64,000 nt of DNA, taken from contig BAXG01000032.1 in the NCBI GenBank assembly GCA_001310455.1, positions 1 through 64,000 on the forward strand, read 5' to 3'. Positions 9,617 through 20,964 of the stretch are shown here, piece after piece (the first letter of the stretch is position 1; every line of letters begins with the position of its first letter). Made by a program: the position numbers and the translations under genes. The notes under the pieces are model-generated. The model made no database searches. It worked only from the letters and a program-made list of their open reading frames with translations, and was not told where the DNA came from. The stretch is from Photobacterium sp. JCM 19050 (GTDB taxonomy: Bacteria > Pseudomonadota > Gammaproteobacteria > Enterobacterales > Vibrionaceae).

Positions 9617-10776
9617 TTTTTTTCCTCCAGCACCGCTTTCAACACTGCAACTACCCTGTCTTGCTGTTTATCTGTCATTCCATGGAAAAGCGGCAGCGAG
9701 ATTGCATCACGGTAGTAAGATTCAGCTTCGGGAAAATCTCCCCATTGGAACCCAAGTCGTTGATAATAAGGTTGAGTATGGACCGGAATATAATGAAGGT
9801 TTACGCCGACACCGTTCTGGCGAAGCGCCTCAAAAATCTGGCGGTGCCTTTTAATCAGCTTCCCCTTCAAACGCATCACATAGAGATGAAATGACGAATG
9901 GTAGCCGGAGATGCACTTTGGCAACTTTATAGGTAAACCCGCAAGAAGCGTGTCGTAACGGTCAGCCAACTCATTACGTGCATCGACAAAGGATTTAAGA
10001 CGCTGCATTTGCGTATAACCCAGTGCAGCCTGCAGTTCTGTCATCCGGTAATTAAAGCCCAAATCTATCTGTTCGTAATACCAACTGCCATGAGGCTCTG
10101 ATTCCATCAAAGACGCTTCCCGGGTAATCCCATGACTTCGCAGCAACGCCAATCTTTGCGACAATTCGTCGTCGTTTGTCAGTGCTGCACCACCTTCTGC
10201 GGTAGTCACGATTTTTACTGGGTGAAAACTGAAAACGGTAATGTCTGAAAAGCTGCAGTCGCCAACTGTACCATCAGGGTAGTGAGCACCAATGGCATGG
10301 GATGCATCTTCAATAATACGGAACCCAAAGCGTTTTGACAGCGCGTGGATTTTTTCCATCTCACAGGGCATGCCGGCAAGATGGACAGGAATTACTACCT
10401 TGGGCAAGGTTCCGGACTTTTCCGCCTGAATGAGTTTTTCTTCAAGCTTTTTAGGACAAAGGTTGTAGGTGTCCGGATCAATATCGACAAAATCAACGAC
10501 AGCGCCACAATACAGACCACAGTTTGCTGAGGCAACGAAAGTAACCGGAGACGTCCAAAGTCTGTCTCCCTCACCCAACCCCAATGCCAGGCAGGCGATA
10601 TGCAAGGCAGACGTGGCACTGTTTACCGCCACAGCATGACGGGCACCGGTGGCATCCTTCAATGCTTGTTCAAACAGGGGGACTTTCGGCCCCTGAGTCA
10701 GAAAATCAGACTTGAGCACCTCAACAACAGCATCAATATCCTGTTGTTCTATTTGCTGCCGGCCATAGGGGATCAT
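9613..10776 (-). CDS. pseC: UDP-4-amino-4,6-dideoxy-N-acetyl-L-altrosamine transaminase
   Basis: PLP aminotransferase of the DegT/DnrJ/EryC1 family acting on the PseB product. Visible are GARHAVAVNSATSALHIAC, the DASHAIGAHY segment and the PLP lysine in FSFHPVKIVTTAEGG (Lys188 from this start). The product is 387 aa. ATG at 10776 is chosen because the family N-terminus is MIPYGRQ; a GTG at 10788 overlapping the pseB stop is possible and adds four residues. Confidence 0.93.
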   Translation of the reverse strand: MIPYGRQQIEQQDIDAVVEVLKSDFLTQGPKVPLFEQALKDATGARHAVAVNSATSALHIACLALGLGEGDRLWTSPVTFVASANCGLYCGAVVDFVDIDPDTYNLCPKKLEEKLIQAEKSGTLPKVVIPVHLAGMPCEMEKIHALSKRFGFRIIEDASHAIGAHYPDGTVGDCSFSDITVFSFHPVKIVTTAEGGAALTNDDELSQRLALLRSHGITREASLMESEPHGSWYYEQIDLGFNYRMTELQAALGYTQMQRLKSFVDARNELADRYDTLLAGLPIKLPKCISGYHSSFHLYVMRLKGKLIKRHRQIFEALRQNGVGVNLHYIPVHTQPYYQRLGFQWGDFPEAESYYRDAISLPLFHGMTDKQQDRVVAVLKAVLEEKK

Positions 10777-10787
10777 TGCTTTACTCA

Positions 10788-11821
<1,034 letters not shown>

Positions 11822-11849
11822 TCAATTGCTTATATTACTACGCTGTAAA

Positions 11850-11879
11850 ATTATACTCTCGGCTAGGGCATTTTGTTAG
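11850..11879 (-). promoter_or_regulatory. Candidate promoter of the pse operon
   Basis: Read on the minus strand, a perfect TATAAT -10 (11850-11855) sits 18 bases from CTAACA (11874-11879), a 4/6 match to the -35 consensus. It lies about 60 bases upstream of the pseB start in the AT-rich divergent region with waaF. Confidence 0.5.
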
Positions 11880-11940
11880 ACTCACCACCAGAAGCATGGC
11901 CTAAGTCTGACTTTCAGATACCAACAAGAGCCCTTAAACC

Positions 11941-12988
11941 ATGAAAATTCTAGTCATCGGCCCATCCTGGGTGGGCGATATGGTGATGTCCCAAACTCTG
12001 TATATCACCCTGAAAAAACAGTACCCCGACGCCACGATCGACGTTATGGCACCGGCCTGGTGCAAGCCAATTTTGGAGAGAATGCCGGAGGTCAACAAGG
12101 CTCTGGAGATGCCGCTGGGCCATGGCGCTTTCAAGTTGGGAATCCGGTATACACTGGGCAAAGCCTTACGTGAAGAAGGCTACGATCACGCCTACATCCT
12201 GCCTAATTCTGCCAAATCTGCGCTTATCCCGTTTTTTGCCAAGATCCCTGTTCGTACCGGCTGGAAAGGCGAAATGCGTTATGGGCTGTTGAAATGACCT
12301 GCGCAATAACAAAAAAGCTTTTGATTTAATGATTGAGCGGTATGTTGCCTTGGCGCATCCTGCGGCAGAAATGACTGGCACAGGTTGTCTTACGGATCTT
12401 CCCAAACCTCGACTGAACATTGACAGTGACACACAATCAGCGACATTAGACAAATTCGGGTTGAATACCTCCAATCGTCCTGTGCTTGGCCTTTGTCCTG
12501 GCGCTGAATTCGGACCGGCAAAACGCTGGCCAGAGCAACACTTCACAGCTGTAGCTAAGGAAATGATTGAAGGTGGATATCAGGTATGGCTGTTCGGATC
12601 AGCAAAAGATCAGGATGTTACCAATGCAATAAAATCTGCATTGCCCGAACAGATTCAGGAACATTGCGTAAATTTAGCCGGTGCAACCTCACTTATCGAA
12701 GCTGTTGACCTGTTGGCTGCATGTGAATCTGTGGTCAGCAATGACTCCGGCCTGATGCATGTCTCTGCTGCTGTGGGTTGTAATATTGTCGCATTGTATG
12801 GCTCTACATCCCCAGGCTACACACCGCCGTTAGCAGACAAAGTAGCGATTCTGCACACCGACATTGGGTGCCGTCCATGCTTCAAACGAGAATGCCCGCT
12901 TGGACATTTAAAATGCCTTACCGAGTTGTCTCCTCAGCGAGTGGTGTCCAGTTTAAAACAGCTGGCAGCCCAAGAGGCTAATGCATGA
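11941..12988 (+). CDS. waaF: ADP-heptose:LPS heptosyltransferase II (one frameshift)
   Basis: GT9 enzyme adding the second heptose of the inner core. N-terminus MKILVIGPSWVGDMVMSQTL, later GLCPGAEFGPAKRWPEQHF and SNDSGLMHVSAAVGCNIVALYG are WaaF hallmarks. The frame breaks at 12292-12294 where an extra A (AAA for AA) creates a stop; removing it gives MRYGLLNDLRNNKKAFDLM and a 348-aa protein, the E. coli length. Its stop overlaps the waaA start by 4 bases. Confidence 0.94.
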
Positions 12989-14258
12989 TTGCCCGTTTTT
13001 TTTATACGATACTGCTGGTAGTTGCTGCTCCTTTCCTACTGTATGGCCTTTTCAAAAAACGTCCAAACAAACCATGCGTTGGCAAGCGTTGGAAAGAGCA
13101 TTTTGGAAAGACACCTGAGCTCAACACAAAAGCAAGACCATTGTGGATTCATGCTGTTTCTGTTGGGGAGAGTATCGCGGCAATACCTCTGATAAATGCT
13201 CTGAAGCAGCAAAATCCGTCTCAACCCATCGTGGTAACCACCACCACACCCACCGGGGCAGAACAGATTGCCAAACTCGGTGATATCGTTGAGCACCGGT
13301 ACATGCCTATCGACTTTAGTTTCGCGGTAAGCGGGTTTCTAAAAACAGTAAAACCAGAAAAACTCCTGATTGTAGAGACAGAACTTTGGCCAAATACGCT
13401 GTCAACAGTCGCTAAGGCAGGTATCCCAATTATTGTTGTTAATGCACGGTTGTCAGAAAAATCCTTCAGGAATTACACCAGAATCCAGCCTCTATTCAAT
13501 GTGATAACGCCTTGCTTAACCAAAGTACTTTGCCAGTCTGAGGAAGACGCAGGCCGCTTTGAAAAACTGGGAATCAACAAAGACAAGATAGTAGTTACCG
13601 GCTCAATCAAGTATGACATCCAGATCTCAGATGATGTTAAACAGAAGGGTAAGGAACTTAGAGCTTTTCTGGGAACCGAGCGTCCGGTATGGATCGCAGC
13701 CAGTACTCACAAAGGTGAAGATGAACAAGTACTGGTCGCACATAAAGAAGTGCTGACCAATCACCCCAATGCATTGCTAATCCTAGTTCCCCGACATCCG
13801 GAGCGGTTTGACAGCGTATTTGAACTTTGTGAAAAACAGGGTCTTTCTGTAGCCAGACGAACGTCAACAAACTCACCTATCAAACCGACGACTCAGGTGT
13901 ATCTTGGTGACACTATGGGAGAGATGTTGGTTCTCCTCGGCGCAGCGGATGTTTGTTTTATGGGCGGTAGCCTGGCTGGTGACAAGGTGGGAGGCACAAT
14001 GTTCTGGAGCCAGCAGCGCTCGGTGTACCGGTGATTACTGGGCCTAGTTACTTTAATTTTAAAGATATTGTGGAAGCAATGGGAGCTGAAAAGCTGGTGT
14101 ACATCGTCCAAAATGAGACTCAACTTGCGCAATCTGTGACGGAATTAATGATTAGCAATTCTCAGAGAATCTCTTTGGGAGAAAAGTCGGCTCGATATAT
14201 TAGTCGAAATTGCGGTGCCATAGTTAATACTCAAAAATCCGTACAAGAGGCTAACTAA
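12985..14258 (+). CDS. waaA: 3-deoxy-D-manno-octulosonic acid transferase (one frameshift)
   Basis: Adds Kdo to lipid IVA at the inner membrane; essential in most Gram-negatives. N-terminal membrane anchor (residues 3-24), then WIHAVSVGESIAAIPLINAL, ETELWPN, and DTMGEMLVLLGAADVCFMGGS near the C-terminus. One C is missing at about 13998 (GGAGGCACAATG for GGAGGCCACAATG). Adding it restores KVGGHNVLEPAALGVPVITG and a 424-aa protein (E. coli 425). Essentiality argues that the break is a sequence error. Confidence 0.94.
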
Positions 14259-14997
14259 TGCCAATTAAAGTCTTTGTGATTAATCTAAAAGAATCAATCG
14301 AGAGACGCGAGCAGATGAACAATGTGTTGACATCTGTGAGCTTTGAGTTTTTTGATGCAGAGAATATAAAAAGCAATCCCAAGCACGATATCTATCGCAT
14401 ATACGATGCTGCAAAAAGCCTTAAATTCAAAGGCTATCAACTGACGCTACCAGAGCTTGGTTGCTGGGCCAGCCATATCGCACTTTGGCGTCATTGCGTT
14501 ATGCTCCAAGAGCTATCCTGATCCTTGAAGACAATATTGAGTTACATGGTGATCTTCATGCTCAGCTAAGTAATATTAAATCGCTAGTTAAACAGTATGG
14601 TTTAATCAAGCTGGGTAATATTTTTGAACGTCAACATGTTAAAATTCAGTCCATTGATAGTACATATACACTAATATCCAATCTGAAAGGCGCGTGTGGC
14701 ACCTCAGCTTATGCAATAGCACCAGATGTCGCTGCGCAATATCTAGCTAAGATCAATGGTTTTTTTGAACCCGTTGATGACTTTATGGATAACGAATGGC
14801 GGACCGAGCAGACCCTATATAGTTATCACCCACAATTGGTTTCTCGTAGTCAAGCCTCATCCGTCATCGGGCAACGTAAAGTTAAAGGAAAGCTTAGCTT
14901 AATCAACAAAATACAAGTAGAAGGGTATCGTCTGTTTAAACAGTTGCGGCAAAAACAGTACAACAAAAAACACAAAACCCAAGCCAATCGGTATTGA
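14258..14997 (+). CDS. Glycosyltransferase family 25, LPS biosynthesis (one frameshift)
   Basis: GT25 enzymes (LgtB/Lex2B/LpsA type) add galactose or glucose to lipooligosaccharide. The N-terminus KVFVINLKESIERREQMN, LPELGCWASHIALWRHCV and ILILEDNIEL (with the DXD-like EDN) are typical. One base is missing near 14511; adding a C gives QEPILILEDN and a 246-aa protein. The start ATG shares one base with the waaA stop (TAATG). It is more AT-rich than the waaFA genes, like the next gene, so the two may have been acquired together. The acceptor sugar cannot be predicted. Confidence 0.85.
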
Positions 14998-15005
14998 GTC
15001 TAACA

Positions 15006-16115
15006 ATGAAGAAGAAAATCATCATCTCAATTATGCCGCACTTGAAAGGGGGCGGTGTCGAAAAAGTGGTCTCGGTTTTAAGCGAAGGGCTTAACAAATT
15101 TGAGGATTGTGATGTTCACATCATCACGATCAAGCCGTTTGAAAACCTGATCCCATTATCCAAAGAGATCAAGGTCCATGCGCTCGATACCAATCTCAGA
15201 AACCTCTTCAAACAAAGAGTAAGCAACAAAACCAAATTTCAGCTGATTGCAGATTACATCAAAACTAACATTACGGCTGATGAGCCTGACTTAGTGTTGT
15301 GCCATCAAGAAACGGTTTCGAAGATCATGCAATACTGCAGCTATAAGAATGTCTATCATGTCGTGCACAGTAACTTAACAAATGATCGGTTAAGCAACGC
15401 CAAAGGGATTAAACGCTTTTTAAGAGTAAGAAAGATTCATCGTTTATACAGAAACCTTAATGTAATCTGCGTGTCTAAAGGCGTGGAAGATGACTTGAAA
15501 GAAACATTTGGCTTATCTAATACTCGTGTGATCTATAATGCAATTTCATTGAGGCAGCTAGAAAAGTCCGCAAGTGAGCCTCTTTCACTGCCAGAAAAGC
15601 CATATTTCATCAATGTTGGGAATTTTTCTGCTGCAAAACGGCAAGATCGCCTAGTAGAGGCGTATCTGAAGTCCGGTATTCAAGATATCGACTTAGTTCT
15701 ATTAGGAGAGCATACAGAGCGAATTGCAAAAATAGAGTCTTTGCTAAAACACCACCCCAAAGCAGCAAAGCGTGTGCACTTACCAGGCTTCGCTAGCAAT
15801 CCTTATCCTTGGATCTCCAACTCTTGTGGATTTGTTCTTTCATCTGATTATGAAGGGTTACCAACCGTCTTACTCGAGTCAATAGCACTAGGTATTCCAA
15901 CTATTTCAACCGATTGCAAAAGCGGCCCTAGAGAGATCTTCGGTTCCGAATTTGAGCAATGCTTGTGCCCCCTGACGATCGAAGGTTTAAAAGAAAAGAT
16001 TATAGAAATTTCTAAATCTCCAGAAAAATTTCACGTTCCTTTGCGAGAAGAGTTTACTCTGGATTATATGTGTCATGAGTATTACCAGCTTGTTATCAAC
16101 CCAAAAGCATCATAA
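15006..16115 (+). CDS. Glycosyltransferase family 4, LPS core or O-unit assembly
   Basis: GT-B fold, 369 aa. The N-terminus MPHLKGGGVEKVVSVLSEGL is a typical acceptor-side loop. The C-terminal donor domain has YFINVGNFSAAKRQDRLVEAY and the EX7E motif in SDYEGLPTVLLESIALGIPT. Sugar specificity is not predictable. ATG at 15006 is chosen; it lies 8 bases after the GT25 stop, and no clear Shine-Dalgarno is seen. Base composition is AT-rich relative to waaFA. Last gene of the waaF operon. Confidence 0.85.
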   Translation: MKKKIIISIMPHLKGGGVEKVVSVLSEGLNKFEDCDVHIITIKPFENLIPLSKEIKVHALDTNLRNLFKQRVSNKTKFQLIADYIKTNITADEPDLVLCHQETVSKIMQYCSYKNVYHVVHSNLTNDRLSNAKGIKRFLRVRKIHRLYRNLNVICVSKGVEDDLKETFGLSNTRVIYNAISLRQLEKSASEPLSLPEKPYFINVGNFSAAKRQDRLVEAYLKSGIQDIDLVLLGEHTERIAKIESLLKHHPKAAKRVHLPGFASNPYPWISNSCGFVLSSDYEGLPTVLLESIALGIPTISTDCKSGPREIFGSEFEQCLCPLTIEGLKEKIIEISKSPEKFHVPLREEFTLDYMCHEYYQLVINPKAS

Positions 16116-16273
16116 TAGACTTAATTTGACACCAGATTTAAGAATGTAGATTTCACATAGCTAATCAACGTGAATTGATACACTTCCGTGTCGTTAACAC
16201 GAGACATGGTCAACTCAATTCTTTAGTATTTCGTACCGGCAGATCAATTCCACAGGAGGCAAAGCAAGAAAAA

Positions 16274-16299
16274 GGAGCAATATCTGCTCCAATTTTTTT
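16274..16299. terminator. Rho-independent terminator between convergent genes
   Basis: GGAGCA (16274-16279) pairs with TGCTCC (16285-16290) around a 5-nt loop, followed by AATTTTTTT. The A-rich 5' flank gives a T-tract on the minus strand too, so it can serve both the GT4 gene and the convergent sulfatase-fold gene. Confidence 0.8.
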
Positions 16300-16321
16300 A
16301 AAAATCATGTAATTAATGAGT

Positions 16322-18179
16322 CTATTTACTGAACCGCCTCATCTCATCCAACGCTTTCTGCATATGGCTGAAAGCTTCTGGCTTGTCACCTATCGGGCGG
16401 TTGGTCTTATCCAGCATCTGGTACATGCCGGTACCGGTCACCTCTAGAATGGAAGCATCATCGATAATGGCATAACCGCCATAGTTTGAAGACATCACCC
16501 ACTTCCGGGCTTAACCTGACCCAGCAAATCCACACCGGTTGAATAATCAGACACCGGCGAAGTCACTCCCAGGTAATTGTGCATTAGCGTTGGAGCCAAA
16601 TCTTCATGACTGGTAAACGCATTTTCATCGTTCCAGGCATTGGCTTTTGGCACACCAGGGCCGAACATGGTGAAAGCAACGCGGACCTGAGGATCGGTAA
16701 AGTTACTGTTGTGCCCCCAGAAATTGAGCTTGTTGTCATTGGCTTCCTGTCCGTGGTCACCGGTAATAATAACGACCGTATTTTCCAGATCGCCGTCATT
16801 TTTAAGCGTATCCAGAACCTCTTTCACCTTACTGTCCACATAATGAACACTGGTTTTATAGCGGTTCATAAACGGCGTTGGATCGGTGTCGTTGTTCAGC
16901 TCAAGGTAGTTAAGCGTCTCCAGCATTGGCTCATATTTATGCGGGTAGTCATCCGGAAAATCATAACCATGCGGGGCATCATAAAACAGGAATGAGAAGG
17001 TAGGTTTACTTGTATCGCGTTCCTTTTGGTACCAATGGATCCAGTCTTTGGTCAGGTTGGCATCCAGTTCAGAAGGGCGGTTACCTTCAGATCCGTTGCG
17101 CAGAGGGTGGATATTGGCAAATACCGTACGGTTAAATTCTGGAGACTGGAGCTGGGCTGCTGTAAATACACCAATGTTGTAACCTAGCTGCTTCAGTCGA
17201 TCCATCAGGACAGGGGAGCGCTGGTTTGCGAGGAAGCTATGCCAGTATGTGCCCGGCAGGCCGTAGAACAAACCAAAAATACCGGTACGCGTCGCGTTAC
17301 CAGTGGATATATGCTTGTTATAGATTTGTCCACTCTGGCGTAGTGCCACATATTCGGGGTGTTGTCGGCATTGAAGGTATCCCCACGCCAGGAATCCACT
17401 GCAATCACCATGATATTGACCGGCTGCTCAACCGCTTCAGTTTTTAACGGTGACAGAGGATAGTTCAAGGTACTCTGACCTTTCATTTTCATCGCATTCT
17501 GGCGGTCTAATGCTGCCTGGTCCACAAACCCGTGCTTTGACATGAATTTGTTCGCTGTTGCCGGCATGTATAGTGGCAGGAAACGCTTTACCGTCGTTAT
17601 TGGCTGATAACCATAGGCTGCCGCCCACACATGCATGCCATTCGCCACCAGCAAAGACAGGAATACCAGCAGGGAGAAACGACGGCCAATTTTCCGCTTC
17701 ATAAAGGATGGTTCGCCTTCAAAGGTCTTAACCATCCACCACTCCAGCGCAAATACCAGAGCACACCCTCCAATCACAGTAATCCAGGTAATTAAAGGGA
17801 AACTGACAATCTGCCCGGCCAGGATCATATTGACCACAACAGCATTAATATGGAACCGGTATTGGGCAAATACAAACGTATCTACAACCAGTAGGCCGAT
17901 ACCTATTGATGCCACCAGAGCCAGTAATGTACGGCGTAAATGTGAATAAGGAATAAGAGCAAAAGGTAAACATACCAGGCCAATTACGCCTGCCAGCAAT
18001 GGCATCTGTCCTAATACAGACACCATGACGAACAACCAGCTTTTGGCATCAGGAGGAGTTGGCAGGTAGGCAAAATAACGCGTTGATATCGCAATAGATA
18101 AAATTGCGTTGGCCAGGATAAGCCACCCGGTAGCATGGAACCGTTGCTTCAGCGAAATGGTTTCCAAGGATTTATTCAC
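16322..18179 (-). CDS. YejM/PbgA-like membrane protein, DUF3413 plus sulfatase fold (two frameshifts)
   Basis: About 619 aa after correction. Residues 1-200 hold five transmembrane segments typical of DUF3413; from about 255 a periplasmic alkaline-phosphatase/sulfatase-fold domain begins (PVNIMVIAVDSWRGDTF), with STGNATRTGIFGLFYG carrying the candidate Thr nucleophile and ITGDHGQE a metal site. Its relatives are YejM/PbgA, which controls LPS synthesis through LpxC, and phosphoethanolamine transferases. One C is missing near 17333 (restoring MWHYAQSGQIYNKH) and one near 16504 (restoring LLGQVKPRKWVMSSNYGG). Location in the core locus suggests an LPS-related role, either modification or sensing. 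Confidence 0.82.
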
Positions 18180-18249
18180 ACCGAACCTTTTGTGTTATTT
18201 TTAAACATGAAGGTTGGATGATACTAATGTGACAGATTCGTGTATAGCG

Positions 18250-18976
18250 TTAGTCCCTGGCTAAAGCCCGCTTTGTATCTTCATAGCCCTGGAGCAAGGC
18301 AGACCAGTCCCCCTCTTGCCAATGAATTGACCGGCGTTCCAGCTCTTTATGGAAAGACCGTTTCAGTCGGGACAGGTTATCTTGGTGCCAGCTGTCACCA
18401 CGTTGCCGCGCACATTTGTCAAAATCGATAATCCACACTTTCTGGTCTGCATCCAAGAGGATGTTGTGGATGTTCAGATCGGTATGGTTCACACCGGCCT
18501 GGTGCATTTGGGCAATCATTGCCCCGATTTGCCGGTACATTTCTTCGGGGAGAGACTCCTCCTCCAACAGGTGTACAAGATCTTTTGCCATAGGAACTTT
18601 TTTCTACAAGAATGTCAGCCTTATAGGCCATTCCTGCTTTTACCGCTCGTGCGGCAACCGGGCGAGGAACATTTACCCCCTGTTCTGCCAGCCATTTCAA
18701 AAGCACATATTCCTGGAAGGAACGGGTACTCTCCCAACCGGTAAAAAGGTAGCTGTCACTGACAAGCTTTCCGAACAACCCACCCCGCCGGTAGTGGCGC
18801 AGTGCCATCTCCAGCTCCTTCCCCCGGATAAACCACGTTGTTCCGCGACCTTTGGCACTGCCGGATATTTTTCCCTGCTGCTGCCAGTAATCAGCGGAAA
18901 AGCACGCCTCCGGAGATTCGGATAACAATGCAGGGTCATACCAAATGTGGGTATCGTTCAGGGTCAGCTCTTTCAC
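18250..18976 (-). CDS. kdkA: 3-deoxy-D-manno-octulosonic acid kinase (one frameshift)
   Basis: Phosphorylates position 4 of the single Kdo in species with mono-Kdo LPS such as Vibrio and Haemophilus. It has a protein-kinase-like fold: GRGTTWFI, an acid-rich lysine region, the catalytic loop NHTDLNIHNILLD and the metal-binding IIDFDK. An extra A in a six-A run near 18600 breaks the frame; removing it gives LVEKVPMAKDLVHLLEEE and 241 aa, the Haemophilus KdkA length. Divergent from the downstream GT9 gene. Confidence 0.9.
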
Positions 18977-19067
18977 GCCACGCTACCTGTTAATGATTGA
19001 GACAGGCATTTTACAATCGTTGGCGGCAACTGCATAATTTCCCCCAATTTCGTAAAGAGAATCCCTT

Positions 19068-20135
19068 ATGGCCCTGTTCTCCTCAGCCCCTCATTCACTC
19101 TGCTTTCTCCGGCTCTCTGCTATTGGCGATGTTTGCCATGCTGTTGCGGCTATCCAGGCAGTGCAGTCTCAATGGCCTGATACGGAGATCACCTGGATTA
19201 TCGGAAAGGTAGAGTCAGGCCTTGTTGGTGACTTGCCCGGCATTAACGTGGTGACCTTTGATAAAAAGCGTGGCCTGGATGGCATGAAAGCGGTTTGGCG
19301 GGAATTAAGGAACCACCGGTTTGATGCTTTGGTTCATATGCAGGTTGCGCTGAGGGCAAGCATTCTTACGCTTGGCATCAAAGCCCGGTACAGAGTAGGG
19401 TTTAACTTTTCACGGTCAAAAGAAGCACAATGGTTGTTTACCAACAAGCGAATTGATGACCAGGAATCCCAGCATGTGCTGGACAGCTTTTTTGCCTTTA
19501 CCCGGTATTTAGGGGTGGAAGAAACCACACCACGTTGGTCGATCCCTGTCAGCGCCGATGATTGCCACTTCGCGCGGGAGATTATTGCCGGAAAACCATC
19601 ACTGGTCATTAGCCCGGCTGCAAGCAAAGACGAACGCAACTGGCTGCCGGAGAGATACGCGGCTGTCGCCGACTATGCTGAAAAGCGGGGCCTTCAGGTG
19701 ATTCTTTGCGGATCCCCGGCTGAGCGAGAGGTAAAACTTGCCGACAATATTATCAGGTCAGCGCACAGCTCAATCATTAACCTGGTAGGAAAAACATCGC
19801 TCAAGCAACTCACGGCCATCATCAAGCAAGCAACGGCAGTTCTGGCTCCGGACTCTGGGCCAGCCCACATTGCGACAACGCAGGGCACACCTGTAATTGG
19901 CTTGTATGGGCATAGCAATCCCACCCGAACCGGCCCTTATAACAGCCAAGACCTCGTTGTCAGTGTCTATGACAAATACGCAAAGCTTCAGCATAACCAG
20001 TCTGCTGATACCCTTCCCTGGGGAACCCGGGTTAAAGGTGGAGACATTATGGCAGACATTACCGTCCCTATGGTTACCGACAAGCTAGACACGGTAATCT
20101 CGCGAATGAACAATGAACGAGAAACCCATGACTGA
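19068..20135 (+). CDS. Heptosyltransferase-family protein (GT9)
   Basis: A 355-aa GT9 protein with [20 protein letters not shown] at the N-terminus (the WaaC/OpsX pattern) and [23 protein letters not shown] in the C-terminal ADP-heptose site. It fits heptosyltransferase I, which must exist in this core locus; the other GT9 genes are waaF and the gene at 22961. The first and second GT9 domains are intact with no frameshift. It overlaps the next GT2 gene by 8-23 bases depending on start choice. Confidence 0.85.
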   Translation: MALFSSAPHSLCFLRLSAIGDVCHAVAAIQAVQSQWPDTEITWIIGKVESGLVGDLPGINVVTFDKKRGLDGMKAVWRELRNHRFDALVHMQVALRASILTLGIKARYRVGFNFSRSKEAQWLFTNKRIDDQESQHVLDSFFAFTRYLGVEETTPRWSIPVSADDCHFAREIIAGKPSLVISPAASKDERNWLPERYAAVADYAEKRGLQVILCGSPAEREVKLADNIIRSAHSSIINLVGKTSLKQLTAIIKQATAVLAPDSGPAHIATTQGTPVIGLYGHSNPTRTGPYNSQDLVVSVYDKYAKLQHNQSADTLPWGTRVKGGDIMADITVPMVTDKLDTVISRMNNERETHD

Positions 20136-20931
20136 ACTCACTAATCCGGAAAACGGAAAACCACGCCTCGCTGTAGCCTTAATCGTCAAAAACGAAGCAG
20201 CAAACCTTAAAGCCTGTCTGGAAACCGTGAAGGATTTTGCTGACGAAATCATAATACTCGATTCAGGTAGTACTGATGGCACAGAAGAGGTGGCCAGGCG
20301 CTTTACCAACAAGTTTTATGTTAACGCCGACTGGCCGGGATTTGGCCCGCAACGTCAGTTGGCGCAGTCTTACGTTACTGCGGACTATGTTCTATGGCTG
20401 GATGCCGATGAGCGTGTGACGCCTGAGCTACGTGACAGCATTGAAGCAGCACTGAACAAGCCTCAGGAAAACACCTTATACCGCATTCCCCGGCTGAGCT
20501 GGGTGTTTGGCCGATATATCCGTCACTGTGGCTGGTACCCTGATAAAGTTGTACGTCTTTATCCCACAAAACTGACCGGCTATGACAATGCTCTGGTTCA
20601 TGAAAAAGTGGAAATCCCCGCTGGTGTAAACATCGTCGATCTGGAAGCGACGCCATTCATTACACCTACAACGATCTCCATCACTACCTGGTGAAGTCAG
20701 CGGCTACGCCAAAGCTTGGGCGGACCAGCGTCAGGCAAGAGGAAAAAAAGCAGTATTGGTGAGGGGATCCTGCATGCCATGGGTTGCTTTGTAAAAATGT
20801 ATATCGTCAAAGCTGGCTTCCTTGATGGAAAGCAGGGCTTTTTACTTTCCGTATTGTCTGCCCACTCAACCTTTGTGAAATATGCAGACCTTTGGATCCG
20901 AACAGGGACAGCACCAAAAGATCGCCCATAA
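20113..20931 (+). CDS. Glycosyltransferase family 2, WaaE/KdtX type (three indels)
   Basis: GT2 family with [20 protein letters not shown] and [19 protein letters not shown], then the metal-binding DXD in WLDADER. WaaE/KdtX-type enzymes add glucose to inner-core heptose I, next to coaD in many gamma-proteobacteria. Three Gs are missing (near 20647, 20701 and 20763). Restoring them gives [38 protein letters not shown] and [13 protein letters not shown], joined to the C-terminus ending at 20931 (273 aa). ATG at 20128 is an alternative start with less overlap. Confidence 0.87.
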
Positions 20932-20938
20932 AAGCAAA

Positions 20939-20958
20939 CCCCGCATGACGTTGCGGGG
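20939..20958. terminator. Bidirectional terminator between convergent genes
   Basis: CCCCGCA (20939-20945) pairs with TGCGGGG (20952-20958). It sits in the 33-base gap between the GT2 and the LTA-synthase-like genes. U-tracts are short on both sides. Confidence 0.7.
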
Positions 20959-20964
20959 CTCCTG

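Noticed and set aside
14994-15006. TTG at 14994 as start of the GT4 gene
   Set aside because: ATG at 15006 starts the conserved MKKKIIISIMPH and avoids overlap.
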